Shown here: positions 1 through 9,627 of the stretch, in pieces | Position numbering within the stretch: the first letter of the stretch is position 1 | Layout: every line of letters starts with the position of its first letter | Assembly: GCA_009392815.1 (NCBI GenBank) | Contig: VFFS01000055.1 | Span: 1 to 64,000 of the forward strand | From: SAR202 cluster bacterium | GTDB taxonomy: Bacteria; Chloroflexota; Dehalococcoidia; Lucifugimonadales; UBA826 | Direction of reading: 5' to 3' | Length of the DNA stretch: 64,000 bases | The notes under the pieces: generated by a model | Databases searched by the model: none | Told to the model about the DNA's origin: nothing | What the model saw: only the letters and a program-made list of their open reading frames with translations | Position numbers and translations under genes: made by a program

Positions 1-447
1 CAGATAGTCAACAAAGCATTGGAAGTCACCGACACCCTGAATCTCAAAAACCGCCAATTGGGAAATATATCAGGGGGAGAACTGCAGAGAGGTATGTTAG
101 CTCTGGCTTTAGCGCAGGATTCTCCCGTCATGCTGCTTGACGAGCCTACGTCTAATCTAGACCTGTCACATCAATCCAAGGTGATGAATCTCGTATCTAA
201 TTCCCACGATAATAGACAAGGTCCAACTGTTATAGGAATTCACGATCTCACATTGGCTGCAAGATATAGTAGCAGGATGATCTTGATATCAGAAGGAAAT
301 GTACTTGTAGATGGAACACCAAAGGAAGTTCTGACCCCGTCCAACATCCTACAAGCCTACGGCGCTGAGGTAGCCGTTATCCCTCATCCCGAGGGTGGTT
401 CTCCAGTAGTACTACCCGTTTCAAATGCATACCCTAAAGCAAAATAA
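1..447 (+). CDS. ABC transporter ATP-binding protein (iron-siderophore/B12 type), 5'-truncated by window edge
   Basis: Frame is open from base 1; signature motif SGGELQR, Walker B VMLLDEPTSNLD, H-loop GIHDLTLA. Confidence 0.9.
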   Translation, partial: QIVNKALEVTDTLNLKNRQLGNISGGELQRGMLALALAQDSPVMLLDEPTSNLDLSHQSKVMNLVSNSHDNRQGPTVIGIHDLTLAARYSSRMILISEGNVLVDGTPKEVLTPSNILQAYGAEVAVIPHPEGGSPVVLPVSNAYPKAK

Positions 448-459
448 AAATACCGAAAA

Positions 460-996
460 TCATTCCAGATTACCATCAGATTTATACCGCTTAGCGTTTT
501 CAGAATAGACCCCTACAAGCCATTTCTGCAAGTCTAGATGTTTCTGCTGGACCTCCCCCCGAATCCTACCTGGAATCCCCATTACGATAGAGCCGGAAGC
601 AATTTCCATGTTCTCAACGATCATGGCACCTGATCCAATAATCGTATTTTTACCAATTTTCACTCCGTCGTTGATGATGGATCCATTACCAAGCAGACAA
701 CCGTCACCTACTTCCGATGCATGGCACAAAACTCTGTGGGCAATCACTACACTATCCCCAATGACAACGTCCGCATCGCCATGAACAATGGAATTATCTT
801 GAATATTAGTGTACTTACCAATGATGACTGTCCCCATATCTCCTCGAACTACCGCACCAGGCCATACACTTGACCCCTCTCCTATCTCAACATTACCTAC
901 CACATAGGCTGCTTCACTGACAAAAGCAGTAGGATGAATTTTTGGAGTATTATTTCCCAGTGATTTAATCAAATATACCTCCTGTGACACAGTCAA
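460..996 (-). CDS. Gamma-carbonic-anhydrase-like hexapeptide-repeat protein
   Basis: Left-handed beta-helix repeats (VVGNVEIGEGSSVWPGAVVRGDMGTVIIGKYTNIQDNSIVH), characteristic of the gamma-CA/YrdA family. Confidence 0.88.
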   Translation of the reverse strand: MTVSQEVYLIKSLGNNTPKIHPTAFVSEAAYVVGNVEIGEGSSVWPGAVVRGDMGTVIIGKYTNIQDNSIVHGDADVVIGDSVVIAHRVLCHASEVGDGCLLGNGSIINDGVKIGKNTIIGSGAMIVENMEIASGSIVMGIPGRIRGEVQQKHLDLQKWLVGVYSENAKRYKSDGNLE

Positions 997-1131
997 CTAA
1001 TAACCAGCATTATTTAAACACTTAGCTCATTTTCAAGAATACAGCACGTTCTTCTAACACAACTTCTATAATAGAGTCCAAGTCAATTAACAAATGCAAC
1101 ACCTATTTTAATCCAACGGAGTCCCTAAACT

Positions 1132-1698
1132 TTGACAATTAATAATAACCTTAAATGTATAGTTATTACTTTTTTCATACTACTAACTCTGTCAGGATGT
1201 AAACAGACAACATCCGAACTCGTCAGGGAATTATCTACACCATACCCGACATCGACACCGTACCCGACATCGACACCATATCCAATACTTAGCACTCCAA
1301 TTCCTCAAGAATCCCCTACGCCAGAATTAGATGCCTTATTTATATACAACAGAGCCGTTCATTCTCTAAGAATGGAAGAATACGATGATGCAATCAATGG
1401 CTTTTCGCAGGTAATCAAACGTATGCCGAACTTATCTATAGGATATAAGGGCAGAGGAGGTGCATACTACTATTCAGAAAGAGTAGATTTTGCAACTGAA
1501 GATCTCGAATACGCTGTATCCCTAGATCCAAATCTCGGGGGATCATACCTCTATCTTGGCATGATATACCGGGATCAGGGAGACCTAAGCAAAGCTGAGG
1601 AATATATGACCAGAGCCCTCGAACTAATACACCCAATCCGAGAGAGATGGGAACTGGAGGTGGCAGTCAAAGCCTTGACAGATTTGAATGAAAAATAA
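1132..1698 (+). CDS. TPR-containing lipoprotein with a Pro/Thr-rich linker
   Basis: TTG start, lipobox LTLSGC, STPYPT repeats, then TPR-like helices. Confidence 0.75.
   Translation: MTINNNLKCIVITFFILLTLSGCKQTTSELVRELSTPYPTSTPYPTSTPYPILSTPIPQESPTPELDALFIYNRAVHSLRMEEYDDAINGFSQVIKRMPNLSIGYKGRGGAYYYSERVDFATEDLEYAVSLDPNLGGSYLYLGMIYRDQGDLSKAEEYMTRALELIHPIRERWELEVAVKALTDLNEK
1243..1278 (+). repeat. Tandem 18-bp direct repeat (tacccgacatcgacaccR x2) encoding the STPYPT linker
   Basis: 1243-1260 and 1261-1278 identical except the last base. Confidence 0.85.
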
Positions 1699-1709
1699 AT
1701 GAATAACGC

Positions 1710-2144
1710 CTAGAGGAGAGTACAGATAGGATCACCCTGAGAAATTTGGTCTCCTGAGTCAACCAGCACACTCATTACCTCACCGGACATATCAGCAATA
1801 ATAGTCTGCTGCATCTTCATAGCCTCCAAAATACAAACGGGATCACCCATTTCGATTAAATCCCCAACTTTGACTGATATTGATACTATGGAACCGGGCA
1901 TGGGTGAATTGAAGAATTTATGATCCCCACTCTCAGTCTCCTTAATAGAGACAATATCATCGCCATTAATTGGATATATCTCAGGTTGAGGATCTGGTAC
2001 CTGTTCAGGGGCCACAACTCCGTCTGTAAGGGATACTTCGTACACCTCACCCTCAACCCAAACCTTCACAGGATAAGAAGTGATATCTTCCACCTCTACT
2101 CGGTACCATTTGGTTCCCACACGAATTTGTAATTTACTACTCAT
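1710..2144 (-). CDS. Biotin/lipoyl attachment protein (BCCP-like, decarboxylase biotin carrier)
   Basis: C-terminal biotinylation motif EAMKMQ; adjacent to oadB. Confidence 0.9.
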   Translation of the reverse strand: MSSKLQIRVGTKWYRVEVEDITSYPVKVWVEGEVYEVSLTDGVVAPEQVPDPQPEIYPINGDDIVSIKETESGDHKFFNSPMPGSIVSISVKVGDLIEMGDPVCILEAMKMQQTIIADMSGEVMSVLVDSGDQISQGDPICTLL

Positions 2145-2145
2145 G

Positions 2146-3303
2146 TCAATTAACCAAGGAAATGAATACGCCAGCTATGACGGCCGACCCAATAACTCCA
2201 GCAACATTGGGCCCCATAGCATGAGGTAGCAGAAAAGAATCAGAATTTTCCTCTTGGCCTATTTGGTGGGAAATTCGAGCTGCCATAGGCACAGCAGAAA
2301 CACCAGCAGACCCAATGAGTGGATTTATTTTTTCCTTTAGGAAAATATTCATTACACGGGCAAATAAAATACCCCCTATAGTTCCACAGCAAAAAGCTAA
2401 AAGACCTAGTACCAAAATAACAATAGTTTGTAAATCAAACACTCTCTCAGCAGTTAGTTGGGTACCGACGGTAATCATGAGAAATATGGTAGCTATATTC
2501 AACACCTCATTTGACGCCGCTTTCGTGAGCCTCGGGACAACCTCACTTTCCTTAAAAATATTTCCAATCATGAACATAGCAATCAATGGAGCGGATTTTG
2601 GTACCAGCAATACTATAGCTATAAGCGCGATATGTGGGAAAACAAGTTTCTCAAACTTCGAAACATCCCTTGGAGGAGCCATCACTATTTGGCGTTCTTT
2701 TTCTGTTGTGAATAGTTTCATCAGCGGTGGTTGTATAAATGCGACCGATGCCATATACGAGTAGGCAATTACAGCCGTCACTCCGAGAATTTCAGGAGCT
2801 AACCGAGCGGATAGAAAAATTGTCGTAGGCCCATCCGCGCCACCTATAATACCTATGGAAGCCGCTTCTTCTATCCCAAATCCCATACCTAATGCTCCAG
2901 CAAAAAGTGCTCCCCAAAAAGCAATAAATATACCCACTTGAGCCGCAGCTCCTAAAAGCAAGGTCTTTGGATTAGCAATAACCGGACCAAAATCCGTTAG
3001 AGCTCCTATCCCCAAGAAAATTATTGGAGGCAATATATTCCAAAAGGAAAGACCATAATGAAAAAATATCCCAAATATCCCCGCTCCTTGAACTTCGTTT
3101 GTATCCATAGGAGAATCCACCAACCCAGTAAGAGGTAAATTGGCAGCTATTATTCCCAAACCAATTGGCAATAATTCATAAGGTTCCAATTTCTTTCGAA
3201 TCGCCAGGGCAATGAACGAAATACCTATCAGTATCATAATGGCCTGACGCCAATCTAAATTAGCTATTCCAGTATTGGAGAAAAAATCAGAAAATTCTTG
3301 CAT
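2146..3303 (-). CDS. oadB: Sodium-translocating decarboxylase beta subunit
   Basis: Multi-TM protein with OadB-family motifs (GIIGGADGPTTIFLSARLAPEILG; GSAGVSAVPMAARISHQIG). Confidence 0.92.
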   Translation of the reverse strand: MQEFSDFFSNTGIANLDWRQAIMILIGISFIALAIRKKLEPYELLPIGLGIIAANLPLTGLVDSPMDTNEVQGAGIFGIFFHYGLSFWNILPPIIFLGIGALTDFGPVIANPKTLLLGAAAQVGIFIAFWGALFAGALGMGFGIEEAASIGIIGGADGPTTIFLSARLAPEILGVTAVIAYSYMASVAFIQPPLMKLFTTEKERQIVMAPPRDVSKFEKLVFPHIALIAIVLLVPKSAPLIAMFMIGNIFKESEVVPRLTKAASNEVLNIATIFLMITVGTQLTAERVFDLQTIVILVLGLLAFCCGTIGGILFARVMNIFLKEKINPLIGSAGVSAVPMAARISHQIGQEENSDSFLLPHAMGPNVAGVIGSAVIAGVFISLVN

Positions 3304-3321
3304 CTTGCTTCTACAATCTTA

Positions 3322-3540
3322 TCAATCTTTGATGTTTAAACCGCGATCCTTAGTTTTAGCACTGATAACAGCTACGGCAGCGGCGGCAGCAACAGACCTA
3401 TTGTGGGTTTCTAAGATTTTTTCGGCAATATATAATTCATATTTCGAAACTATTTTCTGTTTGAACGTTCTGACGGCAATAATAGACCCAATAAGAATCA
3501 ACAAAAGTGAAAAGGCCGTTACCATACCAATAACGGTCAA
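3322..3540 (-). CDS. OadG-like gamma subunit, small single-TM protein (true start probably upstream)
   Basis: TVIGMVTAFSLLLILIGSIIAV TM segment typical of OadG/MmdD, directly upstream of oadB; frame stays open 5' of the listed TTG. Confidence 0.65.
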   Translation of the reverse strand: MTVIGMVTAFSLLLILIGSIIAVRTFKQKIVSKYELYIAEKILETHNRSVAAAAAVAVISAKTKDRGLNIKD

Positions 3541-3659
3541 ATACAGGGCTTGAGTCAGAGTAGACGAATCGATTTGAATAATATTACCTACGGTGGGATT
3601 ATATAGTGTGAAAAGTTTACACTATTAGTGTTTATATCTCTTACATCAAATCGATTATC

Positions 3660-4271
3660 ATGACAAAAAGTACAACCCCCCCACCTAAGAAAAAAGAATC
3701 TTACGATGACAACTCTCCTAAAAGGGGGAATCCTTCACTGGTGGAATATGGGTTCAGAGCAGCCACATTGGACCCGTCAGTATCCATTGTATTTCGGTCT
3801 AAAGCAGAGTTAGTTCTTCATTCTCTTGGAGCTGTGGCTGCAACAGGGTTATCACTAGCGATTTGGGTTCAATATTCGGGAAATAATCCAATTCCGACAG
3901 AAGGAATACAAAGCATATATCCAGTCCTAGTATCATTTAGCACTGTGATGGTAGGTTGGATGATGTGGGCGTTTGTCGCGAAAGCTATTTGCAACATGAT
4001 GGGAAGTGAAATTGACTTCAGGGCAAGTATGCGATCAATTGGAATCGCTTATAGTCCTGGAATTTTTCTCGTATTTGCGAGCATTCCATTAATCGGATCT
4101 TATTTATTTCTTATCATTTCAATCTGGCTGATGGTAACAGTAACAAGAGCAATCGGATCGGCAAATAACGTTGGCTTCCTGAAAGCCCTTATTCCAGGCT
4201 TTCTAGGATGGCTCATGTCTTGGATACTTCTCATGGGATGGATGGTTATATATCCATTCGCTCTCGTGTAA
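3660..4271 (+). CDS. Yip1-domain-like integral membrane protein
   Basis: Several TM helices with Yip1-like layout; cytosolic N-terminus rich in Pro/Lys. Confidence 0.55.
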   Translation: MTKSTTPPPKKKESYDDNSPKRGNPSLVEYGFRAATLDPSVSIVFRSKAELVLHSLGAVAATGLSLAIWVQYSGNNPIPTEGIQSIYPVLVSFSTVMVGWMMWAFVAKAICNMMGSEIDFRASMRSIGIAYSPGIFLVFASIPLIGSYLFLIISIWLMVTVTRAIGSANNVGFLKALIPGFLGWLMSWILLMGWMVIYPFALV

Positions 4272-4275
4272 TGCT

Positions 4276-5073
4276 CTAGTCACAGGAAATATATTTTTCC
4301 ACTATATCCCAGCGCTTAGATAGTATTTTTTTTGTGTTAGCAAACACTTTCTCTTCAACTTCATTCACAGATTTTCCCTGCAATTCGGCAATTTTTTCGA
4401 TAATGGGCCTCAAATGCCTTGGTTCCGTCCAATTATTACGGTTATTTTTAAAAGGCTGAGGAGAAGAATCCGTTTCTACGACGATGTGATCGAGGGAAAT
4501 TTGGCTAACCACATCGGCCAGATGACCAAGTCGGAAGATAGGTCGAGCTATTGAAACATAAAATCCTAGGTCAATAACCCTCTTTGCATCATCTAGGGTT
4601 CCTTGAAAATAATGCATCACACCTGGTACTTCATATGCTTTCTCTTCTAAAAGAACTCGAAAACAATCTTCGTGAGCCTCCCGACTATGAAATACAATTG
4701 GGAGACTTAGCTCCTTAGCGATGGAAATTTGTCTCCTAAAAGCATCAAACTGCAAAGCTCGATCTGGAGACGATTCTAGATAATCTAATCCTATTTCGCT
4801 CATTACGATCACTTTTTCGTTGCTGGAAGCCATAGACTGAAGTACATCACAATCTGCAGAGCTCAGTGGATCTTCTATATCCATTGGATGCACCCCGACT
4901 CCTGAAAAAAAACGATCATGGCGAGACGATAGTTCTACAGAAACTGAAGAGGTCTCGAGGGTTGTTCCGGCATCAATTACCAAGCCTACACCCACAGAAC
5001 TGGCTCTTTGTAGGATCTCATCGATTTCATCTTCCGGATAGGAATGAATATGGACGTGAGTATCTATAATCAA
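4276..5073 (-). CDS. TatD-family metal-dependent hydrolase
   Basis: N-terminal IIDTHVHIH, SEIGLDY, VFHSREAHEDC, VETDSSPQ metal-binding motifs. Confidence 0.92.
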   Translation of the reverse strand: MIIDTHVHIHSYPEDEIDEILQRASSVGVGLVIDAGTTLETSSVSVELSSRHDRFFSGVGVHPMDIEDPLSSADCDVLQSMASSNEKVIVMSEIGLDYLESSPDRALQFDAFRRQISIAKELSLPIVFHSREAHEDCFRVLLEEKAYEVPGVMHYFQGTLDDAKRVIDLGFYVSIARPIFRLGHLADVVSQISLDHIVVETDSSPQPFKNNRNNWTEPRHLRPIIEKIAELQGKSVNEVEEKVFANTKKILSKRWDIVEKYISCD

Positions 5074-5184
5074 TTTATTCTTATTCTTTCAAATTACTTT
5101 TTTACGGTGTTACAGGCCATGTTGCAGATTATACTTAACTCTAAGAACAGCTTTATATGAATACGCGGATTCTAGGTTAATACA

Positions 5185-6936
5185 TTGCTTATTCAATCAC
5201 ACAAATGGAGATGGTTTTTCTATATTTCGCTTGTTGCAATATTTTCAGCCGTCTCATGTAACAACTCACAGGAGCAGCAATTTTCCATTCAAACTCCCAC
5301 ACCGGTAATTTTTTCAGATAATGAAACATTAAATGAACCAACCGCCCCCAAATCAACAGAGCCACCGACACAACCGCACATGGAAGTATCAAAGCCCATT
5401 TTACCAACGAATGTCCCGACGGAAATAGCAGCTGTAAACACCAATATTCCCACTCCTCACATAACATCGATAGGAAATTATGGTGGGACTTTAACTATTC
5501 CCACGGAGGCTTGGTTTGAGAGTTTAAATCCCCACATGGAAGGATCCGATGCCTTTGCCGCGTGGGGGCCAGGGATTGCCTACAGTAGGCTTATGAAATT
5601 TAAAACAAATGAATCTATATCACTACCATCTCTCTCGACAGAATGCGATTTATGTTCTAACTGGATAATGGTGTCACCCAAAGAGTTTCTATTTGAAATT
5701 CGAAAAGACATCAACTGGCATTACGACAATGTCCAAAAGTCCGAACGGGTAACCGCAAAAGACATTGCATACAGTTTGCAATTGCAAGGTCATGACTCTT
5801 CTCCTAACTCACACATCATCCATATGATAGAGAACGTTGAAGCCATGTCTGACGATGAACTTCGCATCAATCTAGTATGGCCAGACGCGGATTTCTTTGC
5901 CGCATTAGCGAATGGTAGAACGAAAATAGTCTCTCCACACAGAACCGACTCATATCAGGCCGATCAATCATATTTTAAGAGCGCTACTTCAGGCTCCTGG
6001 ACTCTCGACAAATATGACGAGAACGGAATAGCTAAAATGATCTCAAGAATGGGAATAACAGATCCCCCTCGCCTGGATGCTATTCAATTTAATTTTGTCC
6101 CAGATTCCACTGCACGTGTAGCTGGGTATAGAGTAGGACTGCTTGATCTAATTAATCTTCATACCACGAACACTGATTCAAAACATATACAAGCGCGTTT
6201 TCAAAATCCAGTTCCTGGGTCTGGATTTGAGTTAGCTTTCAATACAAATCATAAACCACTAGATTCAAAAGTTGTACGACAGACAATTATGGCCTCAACA
6301 AACCCAACCTTAGTCATAGACAACGCCTGGGAAGGACAGGGGTTTTTCTCATTTGGTTTCCCCTGGTCAAACTCAAAATGGGCTCCAAGCCCCAACTTAT
6401 TACAAACATTTTTCTCTAATACTAACCCCAAGATTGCAACAAATGAAAATCAAATTTTACGTATTGATATAACGGTAGGTAATTTCAACAAAAACCACAA
6501 TGATTCTGTGGAATTACTATCCAAACAGCTAACAGAATCGGGGTTCAATCCCGTAATCAATTATGTTGACCGAAGAACCTATGCCAATCACTGGCAAACA
6601 GGCGATTTCCAAATATTGGCAGGCCCTACTTTCCCACAATCCACTCCCAACGGATACTTACTGCCAGTGCTACATAGTGATGGGAAATGGAACACTACTA
6701 AACACAAAGACAACACATTGGACTCCCTGCTGGAGAAACAAGCAATTGAATACGACTCAGATGCCAGAACAACCATCATTCAAATGATAAATGTGCATCT
6801 ACTAGAAAATGCTTATAGATTCATGCCAATTACCAATATGGAAGCATGGGCTTGGCCAAACAAGATGATAAATTTTCACCCAAACTTTTCATCTGGCGAA
6901 TACTCTCACTGGCAACATGTTTGGATTGAACCCTAA
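5185..6936 (+). CDS. ABC transporter substrate-binding lipoprotein, family 5 (oligopeptide type)
   Basis: TTG start, lipobox SAVSC, Pro/Thr linker, SBP_bac_5-like body (ESLNPHMEG...VTAKDIAYSL). Confidence 0.8.
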   Translation: MLIQSHKWRWFFYISLVAIFSAVSCNNSQEQQFSIQTPTPVIFSDNETLNEPTAPKSTEPPTQPHMEVSKPILPTNVPTEIAAVNTNIPTPHITSIGNYGGTLTIPTEAWFESLNPHMEGSDAFAAWGPGIAYSRLMKFKTNESISLPSLSTECDLCSNWIMVSPKEFLFEIRKDINWHYDNVQKSERVTAKDIAYSLQLQGHDSSPNSHIIHMIENVEAMSDDELRINLVWPDADFFAALANGRTKIVSPHRTDSYQADQSYFKSATSGSWTLDKYDENGIAKMISRMGITDPPRLDAIQFNFVPDSTARVAGYRVGLLDLINLHTTNTDSKHIQARFQNPVPGSGFELAFNTNHKPLDSKVVRQTIMASTNPTLVIDNAWEGQGFFSFGFPWSNSKWAPSPNLLQTFFSNTNPKIATNENQILRIDITVGNFNKNHNDSVELLSKQLTESGFNPVINYVDRRTYANHWQTGDFQILAGPTFPQSTPNGYLLPVLHSDGKWNTTKHKDNTLDSLLEKQAIEYDSDARTTIIQMINVHLLENAYRFMPITNMEAWAWPNKMINFHPNFSSGEYSHWQHVWIEP

Positions 6937-7394
6937 GCTAAGTCAGAAATACCCTTGTCGAGTGCTGTCCAGGCTAAAAGAGCACATTTAACCCTTACGG
7001 GAAACTCCCTCACCTTATACAAAGCTGACAATTCACCAAGATTTATAGCCTCCTTGTCTGCTGCAACAACGTCTTCTGGTAAAGAGGCCCTCATTAGGTT
7101 CGAAAAATTTTTTGAAAGCTCAACCACCTCATTCAATGTAAGACCGATAAGGGAATCGGAAACAATGGAACCGGCTGCCTGATTTATTGCACAACCTTCA
7201 CCTTGAAACCCAACTTCTTTGATCCTACTTTTATAGTCAAGCTTAAGTTGAAACCGAATTTCATCGCCGCAAAATGGATTTACAGCCTCACAACATATAT
7301 CAGGTGAATTTGGTACAACTGAGTTCCTAGGGTGACGGCAGTGATCCAAAATCACCTTGTCCCTATATAAGTCATTAAGACTACCTAACGCCAT
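6933..7394 (-). CDS. sufU: SufU/NifU-type Fe-S assembly scaffold (copy 1)
   Basis: DHCRHPRN, CGDEIRF, GEGCAINQAAGS, VKCALLAW; adjacent to sufS. Confidence 0.9.
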   Translation of the reverse strand: MALGSLNDLYRDKVILDHCRHPRNSVVPNSPDICCEAVNPFCGDEIRFQLKLDYKSRIKEVGFQGEGCAINQAAGSIVSDSLIGLTLNEVVELSKNFSNLMRASLPEDVVAADKEAINLGELSALYKVREFPVRVKCALLAWTALDKGISDLA

Positions 7395-8634
7395 CCCGGA
7401 AATACCTCATTGCCTCAAGAATTCCCTCAACCAATATATCAACTTCCTGTTTTGTGTTGTACACATAAAAGCTGGCCCTAGAAGTTGCTGATACTCCCAA
7501 ACTTCTGACCAATGGCATCGCACAGTGATGCCCAGTGCGAACGGCGATACCCATCTGATCTAACAATGTGCCCAAGTCGTGAGGATGAATGTCTGGGGTA
7601 TCAAAGGAAATTATTCCACCTCTTTGAGTTGGATTTCTAGGGCCGAACAGTTTCCCCCCCTCCTCTTCTACGTCAACAAATTTATTCATTGCATAGCTTG
7701 TTAGTTCCCGCTCATATTCATCTACATTTTCCATGCCTATATTTTCTAAGTAATCTACAGCAGCTCCTAAAGCAATAGCATCTCCTATATTCGGAGTACC
7801 AGCCTCAAACTTCATGGGTAAATCAGCCCATGAAGCTTCCTCATATGAAACCTCCAACACCATTTCTCCACCCGTCAGAAAAGGCTCCATTCCTTCCAAA
7901 AGATTCTTTTTTGCGTAAAGACACCCAATACCCGTAGGTCCCATCATTTTATGGCCTGAAAACGCCATGAAATCACAATCTATTTCTTTAACATCTATCA
8001 CCATATGTGGCACACTTTGTGCCCCGTCAACTAGGAACATAGCTCCTTTGCTATGTGCCAAGTCACATAGTTCCTTGACGGGGTTTATAGTACCTAGAGC
8101 GTTAGACATATGTACGATAGATACAAGGCTTGTATGGTCATCGATTATTGAATCAATAGTTGATAAGTCTAGGACACCTTCGTCATCCATGGGAATATAT
8201 CTAATATTGATGTTCTTATCTCTAGCTAATTCCTGCCACGGAACAAGATTGCTATGATGTTCCATAGGGGTTAGAACTATATTATCTCCACTCTCAATAT
8301 TGTCCTTCGCCCACGAGTGGGCAACCAAATTTAGGCTCTCGGATGCATTGCGAGTCCATATGACAGTATCGGGATCCCCAGCATTTATGAACTTTGCTAC
8401 TTTATTTCTAGCAACCTCATACATATCCGTTGCTTCCATACTGAGAGTATGTACACCCCTGTGAACATTGGCATTGAAGTTTTCATAGTAGTCAACCAGA
8501 GCCTGAATCACTTGCCTAGGCTTCTGTGTTGTTGCGGCATTATCCATATAAACGAGAGGGTGACCGTTAACTTCTCGACTCAAAATCGGAAAGTCATCCC
8601 TTATTTTTTCTACGTCCAACATATTTAAATGCAC
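7381..8634 (-). CDS. sufS: Cysteine desulfurase SufS
   Basis: YMDNAATTQKP, HSNLVPWQ, SGHKMMGPTGIG (PLP lysine), RTGHHCAMP active-site cysteine. Confidence 0.96.
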   Translation of the reverse strand: MHLNMLDVEKIRDDFPILSREVNGHPLVYMDNAATTQKPRQVIQALVDYYENFNANVHRGVHTLSMEATDMYEVARNKVAKFINAGDPDTVIWTRNASESLNLVAHSWAKDNIESGDNIVLTPMEHHSNLVPWQELARDKNINIRYIPMDDEGVLDLSTIDSIIDDHTSLVSIVHMSNALGTINPVKELCDLAHSKGAMFLVDGAQSVPHMVIDVKEIDCDFMAFSGHKMMGPTGIGCLYAKKNLLEGMEPFLTGGEMVLEVSYEEASWADLPMKFEAGTPNIGDAIALGAAVDYLENIGMENVDEYERELTSYAMNKFVDVEEEGGKLFGPRNPTQRGGIISFDTPDIHPHDLGTLLDQMGIAVRTGHHCAMPLVRSLGVSATSRASFYVYNTKQEVDILVEGILEAMRYFRDGVR

Positions 8635-8665
8635 TGACTCCCTATTACTATGAAGCTAATAAAAA

Positions 8666-9124
8666 CTATAGGCTCAGGGTTATCTCATTTTGAAAAGAGC
8701 CCAAATCTTTCTTTATTTTCGTTTTTTCTACAAGTTGATCAATCGTAACGGAATCAAGTATCCCAAAAACCGCATCCTCCACACTCCTCCATACTTCTCT
8801 TTGAGCACAATCAGGACAATGGACGCAGAAACCAGTGTTATCTAGGCATTCCACAAGGTTTTCAGAACTATCGAGACAATCGACAACTGCACTGAGGCGA
8901 ATTTGATCGGCAGGCATAGCCAAAGAGTGTCCACCTCCTGGACCTCTTGTACTGCTGACCAGCCCCGATTTCTTCATCGTATGAAGCACTTGAGCCAAAT
9001 AAGGTTGTGGTATAACCGCCCGCCTAGAAGTATCGGCAGCACGTACAAATTGACCATCTTCTCCATACATCGCTATATCAATGAGAGCTCGAACGCCGTA
9101 ATCTACTTTGATGGGTACGTGCAT
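8666..9124 (-). CDS. Rrf2-family transcriptional regulator (IscR/SufR-like)
   Basis: YGVRALIDIA, RGPGGGHSLA winged-helix motifs, Cys cluster CLDNTGFCVHCPDC. Confidence 0.9.
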   Translation of the reverse strand: MHVPIKVDYGVRALIDIAMYGEDGQFVRAADTSRRAVIPQPYLAQVLHTMKKSGLVSSTRGPGGGHSLAMPADQIRLSAVVDCLDSSENLVECLDNTGFCVHCPDCAQREVWRSVEDAVFGILDSVTIDQLVEKTKIKKDLGSFQNEITLSL

Positions 9125-9172
9125 TGAATACCTCCTTTCATAGCGCTGTCAATGGCTGATTTTAAACAATAG

Positions 9173-9625
9173 TTACTCAGTACTGACATCACTCCCACTA
9201 CCTTGAAGAGCTGCTTGTAGGGTGTGCCAGGACAAAGTCGCACATTTTATTCTCGTGGGATATTGAGATACTCCTTTGAGTATTTCCAAATCTCCTAGTA
9301 TCTCGGAGTCTTCCACTTGATCACTAGTTGTCGTAAGCATTCTCCTGAACGCTTGAAAAACTATGAGTGCTTCCTCAACAGATTTGCCCTTTACTCCCTC
9401 AGTCATCATAGAAGCAGAGGATTTCGAAATAGCACATCCAACACCTTCAAAAGAAACATCCTCAACAATCTCATCTGAAACCTTCAAAAATACGGTTACC
9501 TGATCACCACAAAGTGGATTAAAGCCTTCCGAACTTGAAGTCGAATCGGCAATGGAACCAAAGTTTCTCGGCCTGCGGTTATGATCCATCACGATTTCTT
9601 GATAAAGATCTTGAGCGTCAAACAC
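9173..9625 (-). CDS. sufU: SufU/NifU-type Fe-S scaffold (copy 2)
   Basis: DHNRRPRNFG, CGDQVTVF, GVGCAISKSSAS, IKCATLSW; next to sufD. Confidence 0.9.
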   Translation of the reverse strand: MFDAQDLYQEIVMDHNRRPRNFGSIADSTSSSEGFNPLCGDQVTVFLKVSDEIVEDVSFEGVGCAISKSSASMMTEGVKGKSVEEALIVFQAFRRMLTTTSDQVEDSEILGDLEILKGVSQYPTRIKCATLSWHTLQAALQGSGSDVSTE

Positions 9626-9627
9626 TG

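Noticed and set aside
2315-2764. 149-aa plus ORF opposite oadB, and similar antisense ORFs (18886-19152, 19222-19497, 24851-25231, 40486-40980, 59602-60351)
   Set aside because: Each lies antisense to a well-supported conserved gene; membrane-protein codon bias creates long antisense frames.
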